Part shown: in pieces, positions 8,623 through 17,028 of the stretch
Layout: each line of letters starts with the position of its first letter
Numbering within the stretch: position 1 is the stretch's first letter
Origin: Pseudarthrobacter chlorophenolicus
GTDB taxonomy: Bacteria; Actinomycetota; Actinomycetes; Actinomycetales; Micrococcaceae
DNA: 64,000 nucleotides
NCBI RefSeq assembly: GCF_000962805.1
Contig: NZ_JZTW01000009.1
Location: 62,001 to 126,000, forward strand
Direction: 5' to 3'
The notes under the pieces: model-generated
Database searches by the model: none
The model's input: only the letters and a program-made list of their open reading frames with translations
What the model was told of the DNA's origin: nothing
Made by a program: the position numbers and the translations under genes

Positions 8623-10236
8623 GTGTCCAACCCGATCGATGTCGGATCAGTACTGGGCGGCCGCTACAAGGTTACGGCCACGGTATTGACCTCGCATGAC
8701 CACGATCTGGTGCTGGATGGTGTGGACCAGGTCCTCAACCGCCCGGTCAGCATCCTGGTTGCCGGACCCCAGAACACCGAACAGGTGGCCCAGAGCGCAC
8801 GCGAAGTAGCCACCGGCGAACGTCCCGGCACGGTGCAGGTGCTGGACCTCGGCGTCACCGAGGCCGCCACGTACCTCATCACCAACCACACGTCGGCAGC
8901 AGACCTGCTGGACCTCGTGGTGGCTTCCAACCCGCCCTACGTGGAGCCGTTCTTCACGGACACGCTGGGCAGCGAGATCTTCGGGCAGGCCCGCTCGTAC
9001 GAGCCCGAACCCTATGACGAAGAAGAAAACGTCGAGGCCGGCTACATCAATTACTCTGACACGCACCCCAGCCAGGTCGATCCCTACCGGGATGCTCCTA
9101 CTGTGCCGCCCAAGCCTCCGGTGCGTCCCGCCACGGCACCTGTTGCACCTGCCGCCGCCCGCAACAGCGGTTCCGGCGCTGCAGCCGCCGGCGCCGGGGT
9201 TGCCGGTGTGGGTGCGGCGGCCGCTGCTGCCGGCCGTACTCCCTCTTCCGCGCAGGCCGATGCCGAGGCCACTGCTGCCCACCCCATGCAGCCTTCTGCC
9301 GGCCGTTCCCCCGAAACCAACGGTAGTGGGCCAACTGCCGGTCCCTCAGACTCCGGGCGTCCAAAGGTTTCCCTGTGGTCCGACGACGACTACGCCCAGG
9401 CGGATACCCAGGACGACTACGACTACCAGTACGAGGAAGAACCGGTTGAGGAGCGCGCTCCGGCCAACAAGAAGGGCTCACTCTTTGCCAGGGCGGCAGC
9501 ACCGGCCGCCGCTGGCGCGTCTTTCGCAGGCCGGGGCAATGATGACGATGACCGTGAGGACTACGACGACGACCAGGACGACACAGCGCGCGAGCCGCGG
9601 TCCATGCGGTGGCTTGTTGGGGGACTCCTGGCAGTAGTCCTCATCGCCGGACTGATTTTTGCCGTGACCAACCTCGGCAGCCTCTTCACCCAGCCGCAGG
9701 CCGGAAGCCCGGCACCCGCAGCTACAACCGGCGCTCCCGAAGCTTCGGCAGCTCCCACGCAGGCGCCCACGTCCGCCGCACCGGCAGTTCCCCCTGCGAT
9801 CGAAAGCGTGACCCGCCAGGGCAACTTCGACTTTGCAGCCACCTTCGACGGCGACCTGGTCAAGGCCTATGACGGCAACGCTGCCAGCTACTGGTCTGAC
9901 ATGGAATTCGCCACGGAGAACTGGGGTGGACTCGCACCCGACGGCGTCACACTTGCGGTCAAGCTGAAGAGTGCGGCCACGGTCTCCTCCATCACGCTCT
10001 CGCAGCTTGGGGGATCGGGCGGCAGCATGACCGTTTACACCAATGACCGGCCATCGCTTGACGGTGCCAAGTCCGTGGGAACCAACAGTTTCACGTCCGG
10101 TGACCTGAACCTGCCGCTTGCTGAACCCGTCAAGGCGCAGTACGTCATCGTCGCCATCAATGCGCTTCCCAAGCTCGCGGCACCCAAGACCCGGTACGGC
10201 TACGGTCTTCGCCTGGCCGAGATCAAGGTTCAGTAG
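8623..10236 (+). CDS. Pseudokinase / discoidin-like membrane protein (detached C-terminal half of mycobacterial MviN)
   Basis: A 537-residue protein with a strong SD (TAGGAGG) before GTG 8623. Residues 1 to about 115 start like a Ser/Thr kinase N-lobe (VGSVLGGRYKVTATV), but no HRD or DFG motif is present, so it is a pseudokinase. A long Ala/Pro/Asp-rich linker (about 140-328) leads to one membrane helix (about 330-352, LVGGLLAVVLIAGLIFAV). A Pro/Ala/Thr-rich stalk and an extracellular beta-rich domain follow (about 390-537, with YDGNAASYWSD and RLAEIKV) that resembles F5/8C discoidin folds. The domain order matches the C-terminal part of Rv3910. Expected role: a PknB-regulated partner of MurJ that recruits FhaA. 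It is often mis-named a transporter-binding protein. Confidence 0.78.
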   Translation: MSNPIDVGSVLGGRYKVTATVLTSHDHDLVLDGVDQVLNRPVSILVAGPQNTEQVAQSAREVATGERPGTVQVLDLGVTEAATYLITNHTSAADLLDLVVASNPPYVEPFFTDTLGSEIFGQARSYEPEPYDEEENVEAGYINYSDTHPSQVDPYRDAPTVPPKPPVRPATAPVAPAAARNSGSGAAAAGAGVAGVGAAAAAAGRTPSSAQADAEATAAHPMQPSAGRSPETNGSGPTAGPSDSGRPKVSLWSDDDYAQADTQDDYDYQYEEEPVEERAPANKKGSLFARAAAPAAAGASFAGRGNDDDDREDYDDDQDDTAREPRSMRWLVGGLLAVVLIAGLIFAVTNLGSLFTQPQAGSPAPAATTGAPEASAAPTQAPTSAAPAVPPAIESVTRQGNFDFAATFDGDLVKAYDGNAASYWSDMEFATENWGGLAPDGVTLAVKLKSAATVSSITLSQLGGSGGSMTVYTNDRPSLDGAKSVGTNSFTSGDLNLPLAEPVKAQYVIVAINALPKLAAPKTRYGYGLRLAEIKVQ

Positions 10237-10348
10237 CCAGCCACGGTAACCTCTACATGCCGGCCCGGGCATGCCCTGTAATCTGGAAAGAGCGTCCTGC
10301 TGAGATAGCTCCTTTCCATCTGTCTGTGATCTTCTCTGCCTGGACGCC

Positions 10349-10374
10349 GGAATATTCAGCATCTAGAAGCAGTT
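10349..10374 (+). promoter_or_regulatory. Sigma-R/SigH-type promoter of trxB-trxA
   Basis: GGAAT (10349-10353) and GTT (10372-10374) are separated by exactly 18 nt, the consensus for the thiol-stress ECF sigma factors SigR (Streptomyces) and SigH (Mycobacterium), whose classical target is trxBA. The predicted transcription start is about 10381, about 55 nt upstream of the trxB GTG. Confidence 0.78.
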
Positions 10375-10434
10375 GTGCCATGTGGCCGGCCTTCACACGG
10401 AGGCACGTCGAACAAGGAAGAGGTTCACCGTTCA

Positions 10435-11391
10435 GTGACCATCGCAGAAACCACCGCGTCCGAAGTACGTGATGTCATCATTGTCGGCTCAGGCCCGGCG
10501 GGTTACACGGCAGCCGTCTACACTGCCCGTGCCAATCTCAAGCCTCTACTGTTCGCAGGATCGGTTACCGCCGGTGGCGAGCTCATGAACACCACAGACG
10601 TGGAAAACTACCCCGGGTTCCCCGAGGGCATCATGGGTCCGGACCTGATGGAAAACTTCGAGAAGCAGGCCACCCGCTTCGGAACCGAGATCCAGTTTGA
10701 GGATGTCACCGCTCTGGATCTCGAAGGGGCCGTCAAGTCGGTAACCATCGCAACGGGGGAGACCTTCCAAGCACGGTCCATCATTCTGTCCACTGGCTCC
10801 GCGTACCGCGAGCTCGGCCTGCCCAATGAAAAGCGGCTGTCAGGCCACGGTGTGAGCTGGTGTGCAACCTGCGACGGTTTCTTTTTCAAGGACCAGGACA
10901 TCGCCGTCATTGGTGGTGGCGACTCTGCCATGGAGGAGGCTCTCTTCCTCACAAAGTTCGCCAAGTCCGTGACCGTAGTGCACCGCCGCGATTCCCTGAA
11001 GGCATCCAAGATCATGGCGGACCGCGCCCTGGCCCACGACAAGATCAAGTTCATTTGGAACAGCACCGTGGAAGACGTCATCGGCGAATCGAAAGTCACC
11101 GCGCTGAAGTTGAAGAACCTGGTGGACGGAGACGTTACCGACCTCGCCGTTACGGGTGTCTTCGTTGCCATCGGCAATGACCCCCGGACCGACTTGGTGA
11201 GCGACGTCCTTGACCTCACCCCGCAGGGCACCATTGCAGTACAGGGCCGGAGTTCCAAAACGAGCATCCCCGGCGTCTTCGCAGCCGGCGATGTCGTGGA
11301 CCCGACGTACCGTCAGGCTATCACCGCGTCCGGTTCGGGCTGCGTGGCCGCAATTGACGTTGAACACTACCTGGCGGAACTTCCCGCCTAA
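10435..11391 (+). CDS. trxB: Thioredoxin-disulfide reductase
   Basis: A 318-residue flavoprotein that reduces thioredoxin with NADPH in the cytoplasm. It shows the FAD motif [10 protein letters not shown] near residue 18, the redox-active CATC ([11 protein letters not shown], about 140), the NADPH motif GGGDSAMEE (about 157) and the C-terminal FAD motif [16 protein letters not shown] 10435 is preferred because the flavin fold starts soon after and the predicted sigma-R transcript begins at about 10381; the purine-rich AAGGAAGAGG is rather distant (about 12 nt). trxA follows 36 nt later, so the two are one operon. Confidence 0.96.
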   Translation: MTIAETTASEVRDVIIVGSGPAGYTAAVYTARANLKPLLFAGSVTAGGELMNTTDVENYPGFPEGIMGPDLMENFEKQATRFGTEIQFEDVTALDLEGAVKSVTIATGETFQARSIILSTGSAYRELGLPNEKRLSGHGVSWCATCDGFFFKDQDIAVIGGGDSAMEEALFLTKFAKSVTVVHRRDSLKASKIMADRALAHDKIKFIWNSTVEDVIGESKVTALKLKNLVDGDVTDLAVTGVFVAIGNDPRTDLVSDVLDLTPQGTIAVQGRSSKTSIPGVFAAGDVVDPTYRQAITASGSGCVAAIDVEHYLAELPA

Positions 11392-11427
11392 ACGCTGACG
11401 AAAACATACCGAGAAGAAAGAGTGGCT

Positions 11428-11754
11428 ATGAGCAACGCTAAAGACGTAACCGACGCAAGTTTCGGCACCGACGTACTGTCTTCGGAGAAGCCGGTGATCG
11501 TGGACTTCTGGGCTGAGTGGTGCGGTCCGTGCCGCAAGCTGGGTCCTATCCTGGATGAGATCTCCGTGGAGTACGGCGAGAAGGTTGACGTCGTCAAGGT
11601 GAACGTCGACGACAACCCCGCCATCGCTGCCGAATACGGCATCACCTCCATCCCCGCCGTGTATCTCTTCCAGGGCGGCGAAGTGAAGAACACGGTTATT
11701 GGTGCAAAGCCGAAGCAGTTCTTCGAAAAGGAATTTGCTGACGTTCTTTCCTAG
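11428..11754 (+). CDS. trxA: Thioredoxin
   Basis: A 108-residue thioredoxin with the canonical WCGPC active site (residues about 31-35), the conserved cis-Pro in SIPAVYLF and the normal family length. It reduces protein disulfides and is recycled by the TrxB encoded just upstream. Two starts are possible: ATG 11428 (SD AAAGAG, 5 nt spacing) and GTG 11422; they differ by two residues. Transcription is expected from the sigma-R promoter upstream of trxB and ends at the hairpin at 11789-11829. In mycobacteria the next gene is the amidase-like cwlM; here the gene-free parS island follows. Confidence 0.96.
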   Translation: MSNAKDVTDASFGTDVLSSEKPVIVDFWAEWCGPCRKLGPILDEISVEYGEKVDVVKVNVDDNPAIAAEYGITSIPAVYLFQGGEVKNTVIGAKPKQFFEKEFADVLS

Positions 11755-11788
11755 GTGCATCCCCCGGTAGGGGAGTTGATGCCTCATT

Positions 11789-11829
11789 GAGTGGCCATCG
11801 CCGTTTAGGCGGTGGCCACTCTTCTTTTA
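11789..11829 (+). terminator. Rho-independent terminator of trxB-trxA
   Basis: GAGTGGCCATCGCC (11789-11802) pairs with GGCGGTGGCCACTC (11808-11821), a 14-bp stem with one G-U pair and a 5-nt loop, followed by TTCTTTT. Confidence 0.9.
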
Positions 11830-11948
11830 GTTGATCATCCTATTCAGGCTTCAAGAGCAGACAGTAGAAACTGCTTGGATACTTCTCACAGTTGCTTTCC
11901 TAAACAGTCAGCGACGGGTTACGAAATGATCCAGACTCGTTGCGCTTG

Positions 11949-11962
11949 GTTTCACGTGAAAC
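11949..11962. promoter_or_regulatory. parS site 1
   Basis: Perfect GTTTCACGTGAAAC, the near-universal ParB-binding palindrome. ParB clamps load here with CTP and spread along the DNA. Confidence 0.95.
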
Positions 11963-12255
11963 AGCACTAAGGGCATTTGAGCTTTGCTTTGTTCATTGCC
12001 ACCTAGTCGCCCCATCACGTTGACCGCTGCGGGACATTGAGGATCTCAACCCATCTGCGTGGGGTTTGCGGCCGCTATCTAAATAGACACGGACAAATCG
12101 AGAAAACGCCTCCGTCTGATCCTTCGCCCTGCAGCCGAAACCGCCGGATACATGCAGACGATGAGAAACCGCGAAATTGCATTGTGTTGTACCTCAAACT
12201 GCGGCGTCCCTAGAGAATACTTTCGGAACTACAGCGCGTACCCTGAGAGCTGGGC

Positions 12256-12269
12256 GTTTCACGTGAAAC
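12256..12269. promoter_or_regulatory. parS site 2
   Basis: Perfect GTTTCACGTGAAAC, followed by CA as in the 16-bp consensus. Confidence 0.95.
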
Positions 12270-12325
12270 ACCAGTCCCTTCTAGGGAGTTATCGCAGCAG
12301 CTCTTCCCGCCCAGCGCCGCGCATC

Positions 12326-12360
12326 GCAGCCCGCAGCCCGCAGCCCGCAGCCCGCAGCCC
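12326..12360. repeat. Tandem repeat (GCAGCCC)5
   Basis: Five exact head-to-tail copies of the 7-mer GCAGCCC, followed by a partial copy (GCA). It is a simple microsatellite-like array 57 bp from parS site 2, with no coding frame. Confidence 0.9.
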
Positions 12361-13073
12361 GCAATGAGATTTTCCATCTTCCGGTACTCACGGATGACAC
12401 GACTAGACACTGCTCCGCCGGAAGTCGGCCTATCCGAGAGCACGTTGACCGGATTCTGTGGGCAGGCACCAACTTGGCTACTTCCAAGATGTCTTGGAAC
12501 TCGGAATCAGATGGAGACTCCGACGATGCAATCCAGGAGTTGTGGGTCGCACGTAAGCCATCGCGGACTGCAACTGCCCGTGGCCAGGTCCGGTGCCCAT
12601 CCATTCCATGAGCCACATCGCCGTCGCAAACGTCGGAGCGAACGCATGCCGTCGAACATGCACTAATGCGAGTCGCCCCATACCCGCGGGTGAACCCCGA
12701 AGACAGCGGTGGATCATGCGGAAGAAGCGAAGTGACGCAACCAGCGTTCCTCAGAAGCATCACCCGCCGGCATCCGATGCAAATCCATAATGCCCTCTTC
12801 GTTCTTGGCTGTCGCGCGGTCAATGGACCTCCGGACCACTCGCCGCAGTAGGTCAGGCACAGCCCCTCTGCAACTAGCTATGTGGCTCCTTTCGCAGCCA
12901 TCACCCCGCCATAAGGGCCTATTGGACAGCACGAAGACATTCAGTCAGCGTACGAGGCGTCCGTCTGTGAATGCCGCACGCGCCTGAATGGCTCTATTGC
13001 TGTTTCGCAAGGTCTCCTCAACCAACTAACGTCGTCAGCGCAGGGCATGGGTGGACGGTCTGCGGCGAAGTAG

Positions 13074-13087
13074 GTTTCACGTGAAAC
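13074..13087. promoter_or_regulatory. parS site 3
   Basis: Perfect GTTTCACGTGAAAC. Confidence 0.95.
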
Positions 13088-13284
13088 ACACATGCAGACC
13101 GTGAGATCTCACCCTAGATATGCGTGTCCTACGGGGCCCACACCCAAGTGGAGAAAGCAGACCCGCCCAATATTGAACGCCTCCAGCGGGCGCTCACCAT
13201 GAAGCCGCCAAGATGGATGAGTGCGGCCGGCTAGCTGGCCGCCTTGCACCGACCATAAATTGCAGGCAGAGGAGGGGCGAGAGT

Positions 13285-13298
13285 GTTTCACGTGAAAC
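13285..13298. promoter_or_regulatory. parS site 4
   Basis: Perfect GTTTCACGTGAAAC, 60 bp from site 5; these two are the closest pair of perfect sites. Confidence 0.95.
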
Positions 13299-13344
13299 TA
13301 TATAGAGCCCATCCTCAAGTCGGGGGACTACTAGTGATCTATCA

Positions 13345-13358
13345 GTTTCACGTGAAAC
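13345..13358. promoter_or_regulatory. parS site 5
   Basis: Perfect GTTTCACGTGAAAC, 60 bp after site 4. Confidence 0.95.
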
Positions 13359-14350
13359 GTTCACCGCGACGCGGGTGGAAAGCGGGTGCACCGGCGCTGT
13401 GCACTGTCAGGCTGGGCGCATACGCCTATTCAATTTCTAAGTGTGCTGAGCTTTCACGGTTCGGAAAGAACTCCATCTCTCCAGGGGCAAGGACGTTCAT
13501 TGGATCGAATGTCACGGCACACCACTCAAACGGCCAGCGCCGTCAACCGACCAAGTACGTCAACCGCTAGGCCCAGTTACCTGCCGACGATGCCTTCCGA
13601 GACCACTGGGTAAGAGCAGACAACTCCACGCGCATGCAGGGACGGAATGACCGGTGGCATCCCAGGATGGACACCTAGCCAGCATTTGATGGACTCTCAG
13701 CACCATACCCCTTCTTCATCTCACAGCGAGTAGCAAAGACAAGGACACGCGGCAGAGTCAGCCTGCGGTAAGAAGAAGAATGCCACGAGACGAAACTCGG
13801 CAACTGCCCCGGGACTACCTGCCACCTCCTAGTTGCGGGCAGCACAGTGCGGACGCTGCGGATCCGTTATCCAAAGTCCTTTCAACGGTGAAGGCGTGCA
13901 GATCGGCCTACAAGCCAACGTCGGTGACCACCCTCAACAGGTGCGCACCAAATGTCTACCCGATTCCTAGAGTTCTCTAGCTCACCGCCACCTAGGGCAG
14001 GTATACGGCTTCCCACGACCTGAGGGCAGCCGGACAACTCGGCATCCCTGGTGGACGTACAGAGAGCACCTTGGAGCCGGATTGGAGACAACCTCGACAA
14101 CTGAGCTCATCAGCTTTCCGACGCAACATTGAGCCCGGTGACCACCCGCACCGAAAGGATGGACAAGCCACCCGAGGGCCTATCCAAGTGCTGCGGAGAG
14201 TCCTTTCTGTAAGTCAATCATGAGCCACAAAACAAGCCGGCAGCCACTGCAGGGCCGCGAGGCCACACCCCAATGCCTCCCCTCTTGTGAACAGCGGCAG
14301 CTCTCATGCAGCCTGATAGCCCGACAGCAGGTGTGTTCTTTCCCACATGT

Positions 14351-14393
14351 TTATCCACAGGCACTGCGCCCGCTATCCACAGAGTTATCCACA
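14351..14393 (+). promoter_or_regulatory. DnaA-box triplet A inside the parS island
   Basis: TTATCCACA at 14351-14359, CTATCCACA at 14373-14381 and TTATCCACA at 14385-14393, all in the same direction. The last two are spaced 12 bp start to start, about one helical turn. Confidence 0.8.
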
Positions 14394-14616
14394 ACGAGTA
14401 TGTGGGGTACCAGACGCACTTCGGCGCTTGGTGATTCAGGCCGAACGACCTGCCGGCCCGCCATCCTTCACCCCTCTGACTTTGGCTGAAAGAGGAACGC
14501 CGTGACACGTCGAGAGCTGGCTCCGCTAGCCCGAGGAATCAGCCAAATCTTTGCTATTTTGGCATTTTAAGACCGGGATGGTGTCGCTACTTCGGACGCC
14601 ACCAAAAGTCCGTTCG

Positions 14617-14630
14617 GTTTCACGTGAAAC
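14617..14630. promoter_or_regulatory. parS site 6
   Basis: Perfect GTTTCACGTGAAAC, lying between DnaA-box triplets A and B. Confidence 0.95.
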
Positions 14631-14726
14631 GCCCGTCGTCCAGCTAGGATTCTTCGTAGACCGGCGCCAACTTTTGCGTAGCCTTGTAGACGATCGAAAC
14701 GGCGGGGCCCGCTCTTGTGCACAGGA

Positions 14727-14759
14727 CTATCCACATTGTTATCCACAGGGTTATCCACT
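14727..14759 (+). promoter_or_regulatory. DnaA-box triplet B inside the parS island
   Basis: CTATCCACA at 14727-14735, TTATCCACA at 14739-14747 and TTATCCACT at 14751-14759, same direction, each 12 bp apart start to start. The arrangement repeats that of triplet A. Confidence 0.8.
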
Positions 14760-15638
14760 TCCGGGACTTGGGCGATGGGTGGTGGCTTTACCGTCCCTAG
14801 CATCATCTACTGCGATCGGCGCTACATACTGCCCGATCATCATCACTGGAAGTCCGGACTCATTGAGCCCGCCCGGGTACCTAGCGGCCTGTTTGGTGTT
14901 GCCCACACAGACCACCACAGGAGGTTCAGGGCCTAAGCTGGGTCCAGTATTGGTCTGTACGGTTAGCCATTCTCCTAACGTGGACATGGATTTTCTCGGC
15001 AACCAAACGGGGGAGCGTAGTACTCCTGGGACGGGCTCAGAGGGGGCGGCAAATGGTCCGAGCCTGACATTGCGAGATGCGTGGCTGAATGCAGGGGGGG
15101 GAATTTCGAGCGCACCGCACCCGGTGCCGGCAAACCATCTGCTGACTATTTCCTTCATAGTCCGCTATGACATTGTGGCCACCCCAAGCGCAGGACCGCT
15201 TGTTCAATTGTTACTGCCCACCCAACGGTCCGGTGCTCCACTACAGACATGACTGGTCGGATCGAAGGTTGTGGACAGGTAGGCCCGGTTGTCATCCATG
15301 ACCTGGCTGAGAGCGCACCCCGGCGCGGCCACGGACTACTACGTGCTCCGCGGGCCGGACTCCGCCGATGGCGCCAAGGATCCCCGCAGGGTCCGTCCAG
15401 TCACCCCTACGGGCTGCAGTCCTCGGCGTAGAGAGGACGCTTTGGTTGGACAACTCTGTCTTACAGAGGGCGCGATATAGACCTCGCTATGCCAAGGTTT
15501 TGGTACATGCCGAGCAGTTCCACTTGGGCTGGGCCGAGATAATCCTAACCCGCTGGCCACTTCTCGTTATGGCCTTATGACCCCCAGCCAGTTCATACGC
15601 TCATACCAGTGATGCACTGCTATTGGGCCCTCACCGCA

Positions 15639-15652
15639 GTTTCACGTGAAAC
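15639..15652. promoter_or_regulatory. parS site 7
   Basis: Perfect GTTTCACGTGAAAC. Confidence 0.95.
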
Positions 15653-15759
15653 ATGATCATGGCAGCTGCGGCCAGTGCCAAAATTCAACGAGCACGGGCT
15701 TGGAGCTGAAGCCTGTCTTCTTCGGTCTTTGCTCTGGAATCTGACGCTAGAACAAGGAA

Positions 15760-15773
15760 CTTTTACGTGAAAC
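15760..15773. promoter_or_regulatory. Degenerate parS-like site
   Basis: CTTTTACGTGAAAC: two mismatches from the consensus, with an intact right half. It lies 121 bp after site 7 and may be a weak or decaying site. Confidence 0.55.
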
Positions 15774-15840
15774 GGCACGCCTTCCCGAAAGAGACTCAAA
15801 TGTTCCCCAGTACGACCCTCAAGCAGAGTCATGTCTAGAT

Positions 15841-15854
15841 GTTCCACGTGAAAC
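15841..15854. promoter_or_regulatory. parS-like site with one mismatch
   Basis: GTTCCACGTGAAAC: one mismatch in the left arm. It lies 81 bp after the previous degenerate site and probably still binds ParB. Confidence 0.75.
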
Positions 15855-16750
15855 ATTGTCGTTGACTTCCTGCGATTTCCTGCTGCTTACCGCTCAGAGC
15901 TCGCATTCACCACTCGATTCTCGAAGTCGACGGGCAGGGGAAGCAAACATGAACCGGGGGAGTCCCAGCCACTCGCCCCGGGTGGTGAGGCGCCTTCCCC
16001 TTGGTGCGGTCCATGGACGGCCGCGTCGAGGGGTGCGTCGACTTTGGCCGTGCCGGAGGCGAGACACACGGTCTAGCTAAGCAGACTCCTTGAGCAACGG
16101 ACTAGGCGCATAAGTTCGCCCGAATAAGTAGTCAATGTCGAACTCCCCACCTCTTGGCAACTTCCGAAGGCGCTGCCAAGGACGATGTCCCGTCACTGCG
16201 GTCGTACCACGGCTAAAGTCGTCGCGATAATTCATCAACGCTTATGCACTTAAAGGCACTACTGACCTCCGCAGCGAACCGATGTCGAACCCCAGGCTAA
16301 GATCCATCCCGGAAATCGCCGCTAATTTGCGACTGACGAGTCTACGGAAGCTGTGAGTCTGATTGCCTGCCACCCCTAGCCTGACAGCAAGCAGATACGA
16401 CATCGATGCAAGAGAACTCGGGAATTTGAGCATCTTCCCGTCGTTCAATTGACATGGAAGACGGGTACCCGTCACCCGGAGGCGGCAGATGATCAGCCGC
16501 GGAAGTGTCGGTAGTCTCACTTGGCGAGCCGTCTAAGTGGAATACTGTCGCTCGGTAGCCACATATCAGGCCGTTGAATGGGACGGCAACCATTCATCTG
16601 TTGTATCGGAGCAGTCCGTCCATAGACTGGCCTGCGCCCACAGCAAACTGCCGACGATCAATAGCAATGGGTCACGGCACATACCGCTTGCCTAAGTTCA
16701 GGCGCGCATTGGCCACGGGTCTGAACGTGGCGGGCAAAGGAACTGGAGCT

Positions 16751-16764
16751 GTTTCACGTGAAAC
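16751..16764. promoter_or_regulatory. parS site 8
   Basis: Perfect GTTTCACGTGAAAC, 265 bp beyond the parB stop codon. Confidence 0.95.
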
Positions 16765-16984
16765 ACCTCCATCCGATCAGCAAAAGCCCGCCACTAATCC
16801 AGGCTCACTCAGCGGATGCTCTTGCCGGAAATGGCGTCAGACGCCAGCGTGTAATTCTTTCTGAGGTTGCAATACGAGTGCTGCCACTTTCCTCGGCCTG
16901 AACTGCAGGCTGGTCATAGTGATTGGCATCTATTCGGTCCCATCGGACGCATCAATCACAGGGTCCACTATGTTGAAAAGAGAA

Positions 16985-17012
16985 GAGGCCCGGTTCAAAA
17001 GAACCGAGCCTC
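16985..17012 (-). terminator. Terminator of the rpmH-parB gene series
   Basis: On the minus strand, GAGGCTCGGTTC and GAACCGGGCCTC form a 12-bp stem (one U-G pair) with a TTTT loop, followed by TTCTCTTTTC. It lies 16 nt after the parB stop. Confidence 0.88.
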
Positions 17013-17028
17013 CCGTGATTCACTGCAG

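Larger units (their letters stand above)
11830..16984. other. Gene-free parS/DnaA-box island (about 5.2 kb)
   Basis: No frame here has a recognisable domain, a supported start or codon bias. The longest frames (for example 14551-15252) run through parS sites and DnaA boxes. GC is visibly lower than in neighbouring genes (about 53% in a hand-counted 60-nt line). The stretch holds eight perfect 14-bp parS palindromes and two degenerate ones, two triplets of head-to-tail DnaA boxes (14351-14393, 14727-14759) and a (GCAGCCC)5 tandem repeat. No transposase remnants, tRNAs or rRNAs were seen. It is best read as a chromosomal centromere region, possibly also a DnaA-binding locus. Confidence 0.75.

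Noticed and set aside
8623..10236. Reading this protein as a transporter substrate-binding protein or an active kinase
   Set aside because: There is no signal peptide or lipobox, and the catalytic HRD and DFG motifs are missing; the layout matches the MviN C-terminal region.
12326..12360. CRISPR-like array
   Set aside because: The 7-bp units are directly adjacent with no spacers and no cas genes are present.
14551..15252. 233-codon plus-strand frame in the parS island
   Set aside because: It runs through a perfect parS and three DnaA boxes, has no domain, SD or codon bias, and looks like chance in GC-moderate DNA.
11830..16984. Decayed insertion element or prophage explaining the gene-poor island
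   Set aside because: No transposase or integrase remnants, terminal inverted repeats or target duplications were seen by eye.
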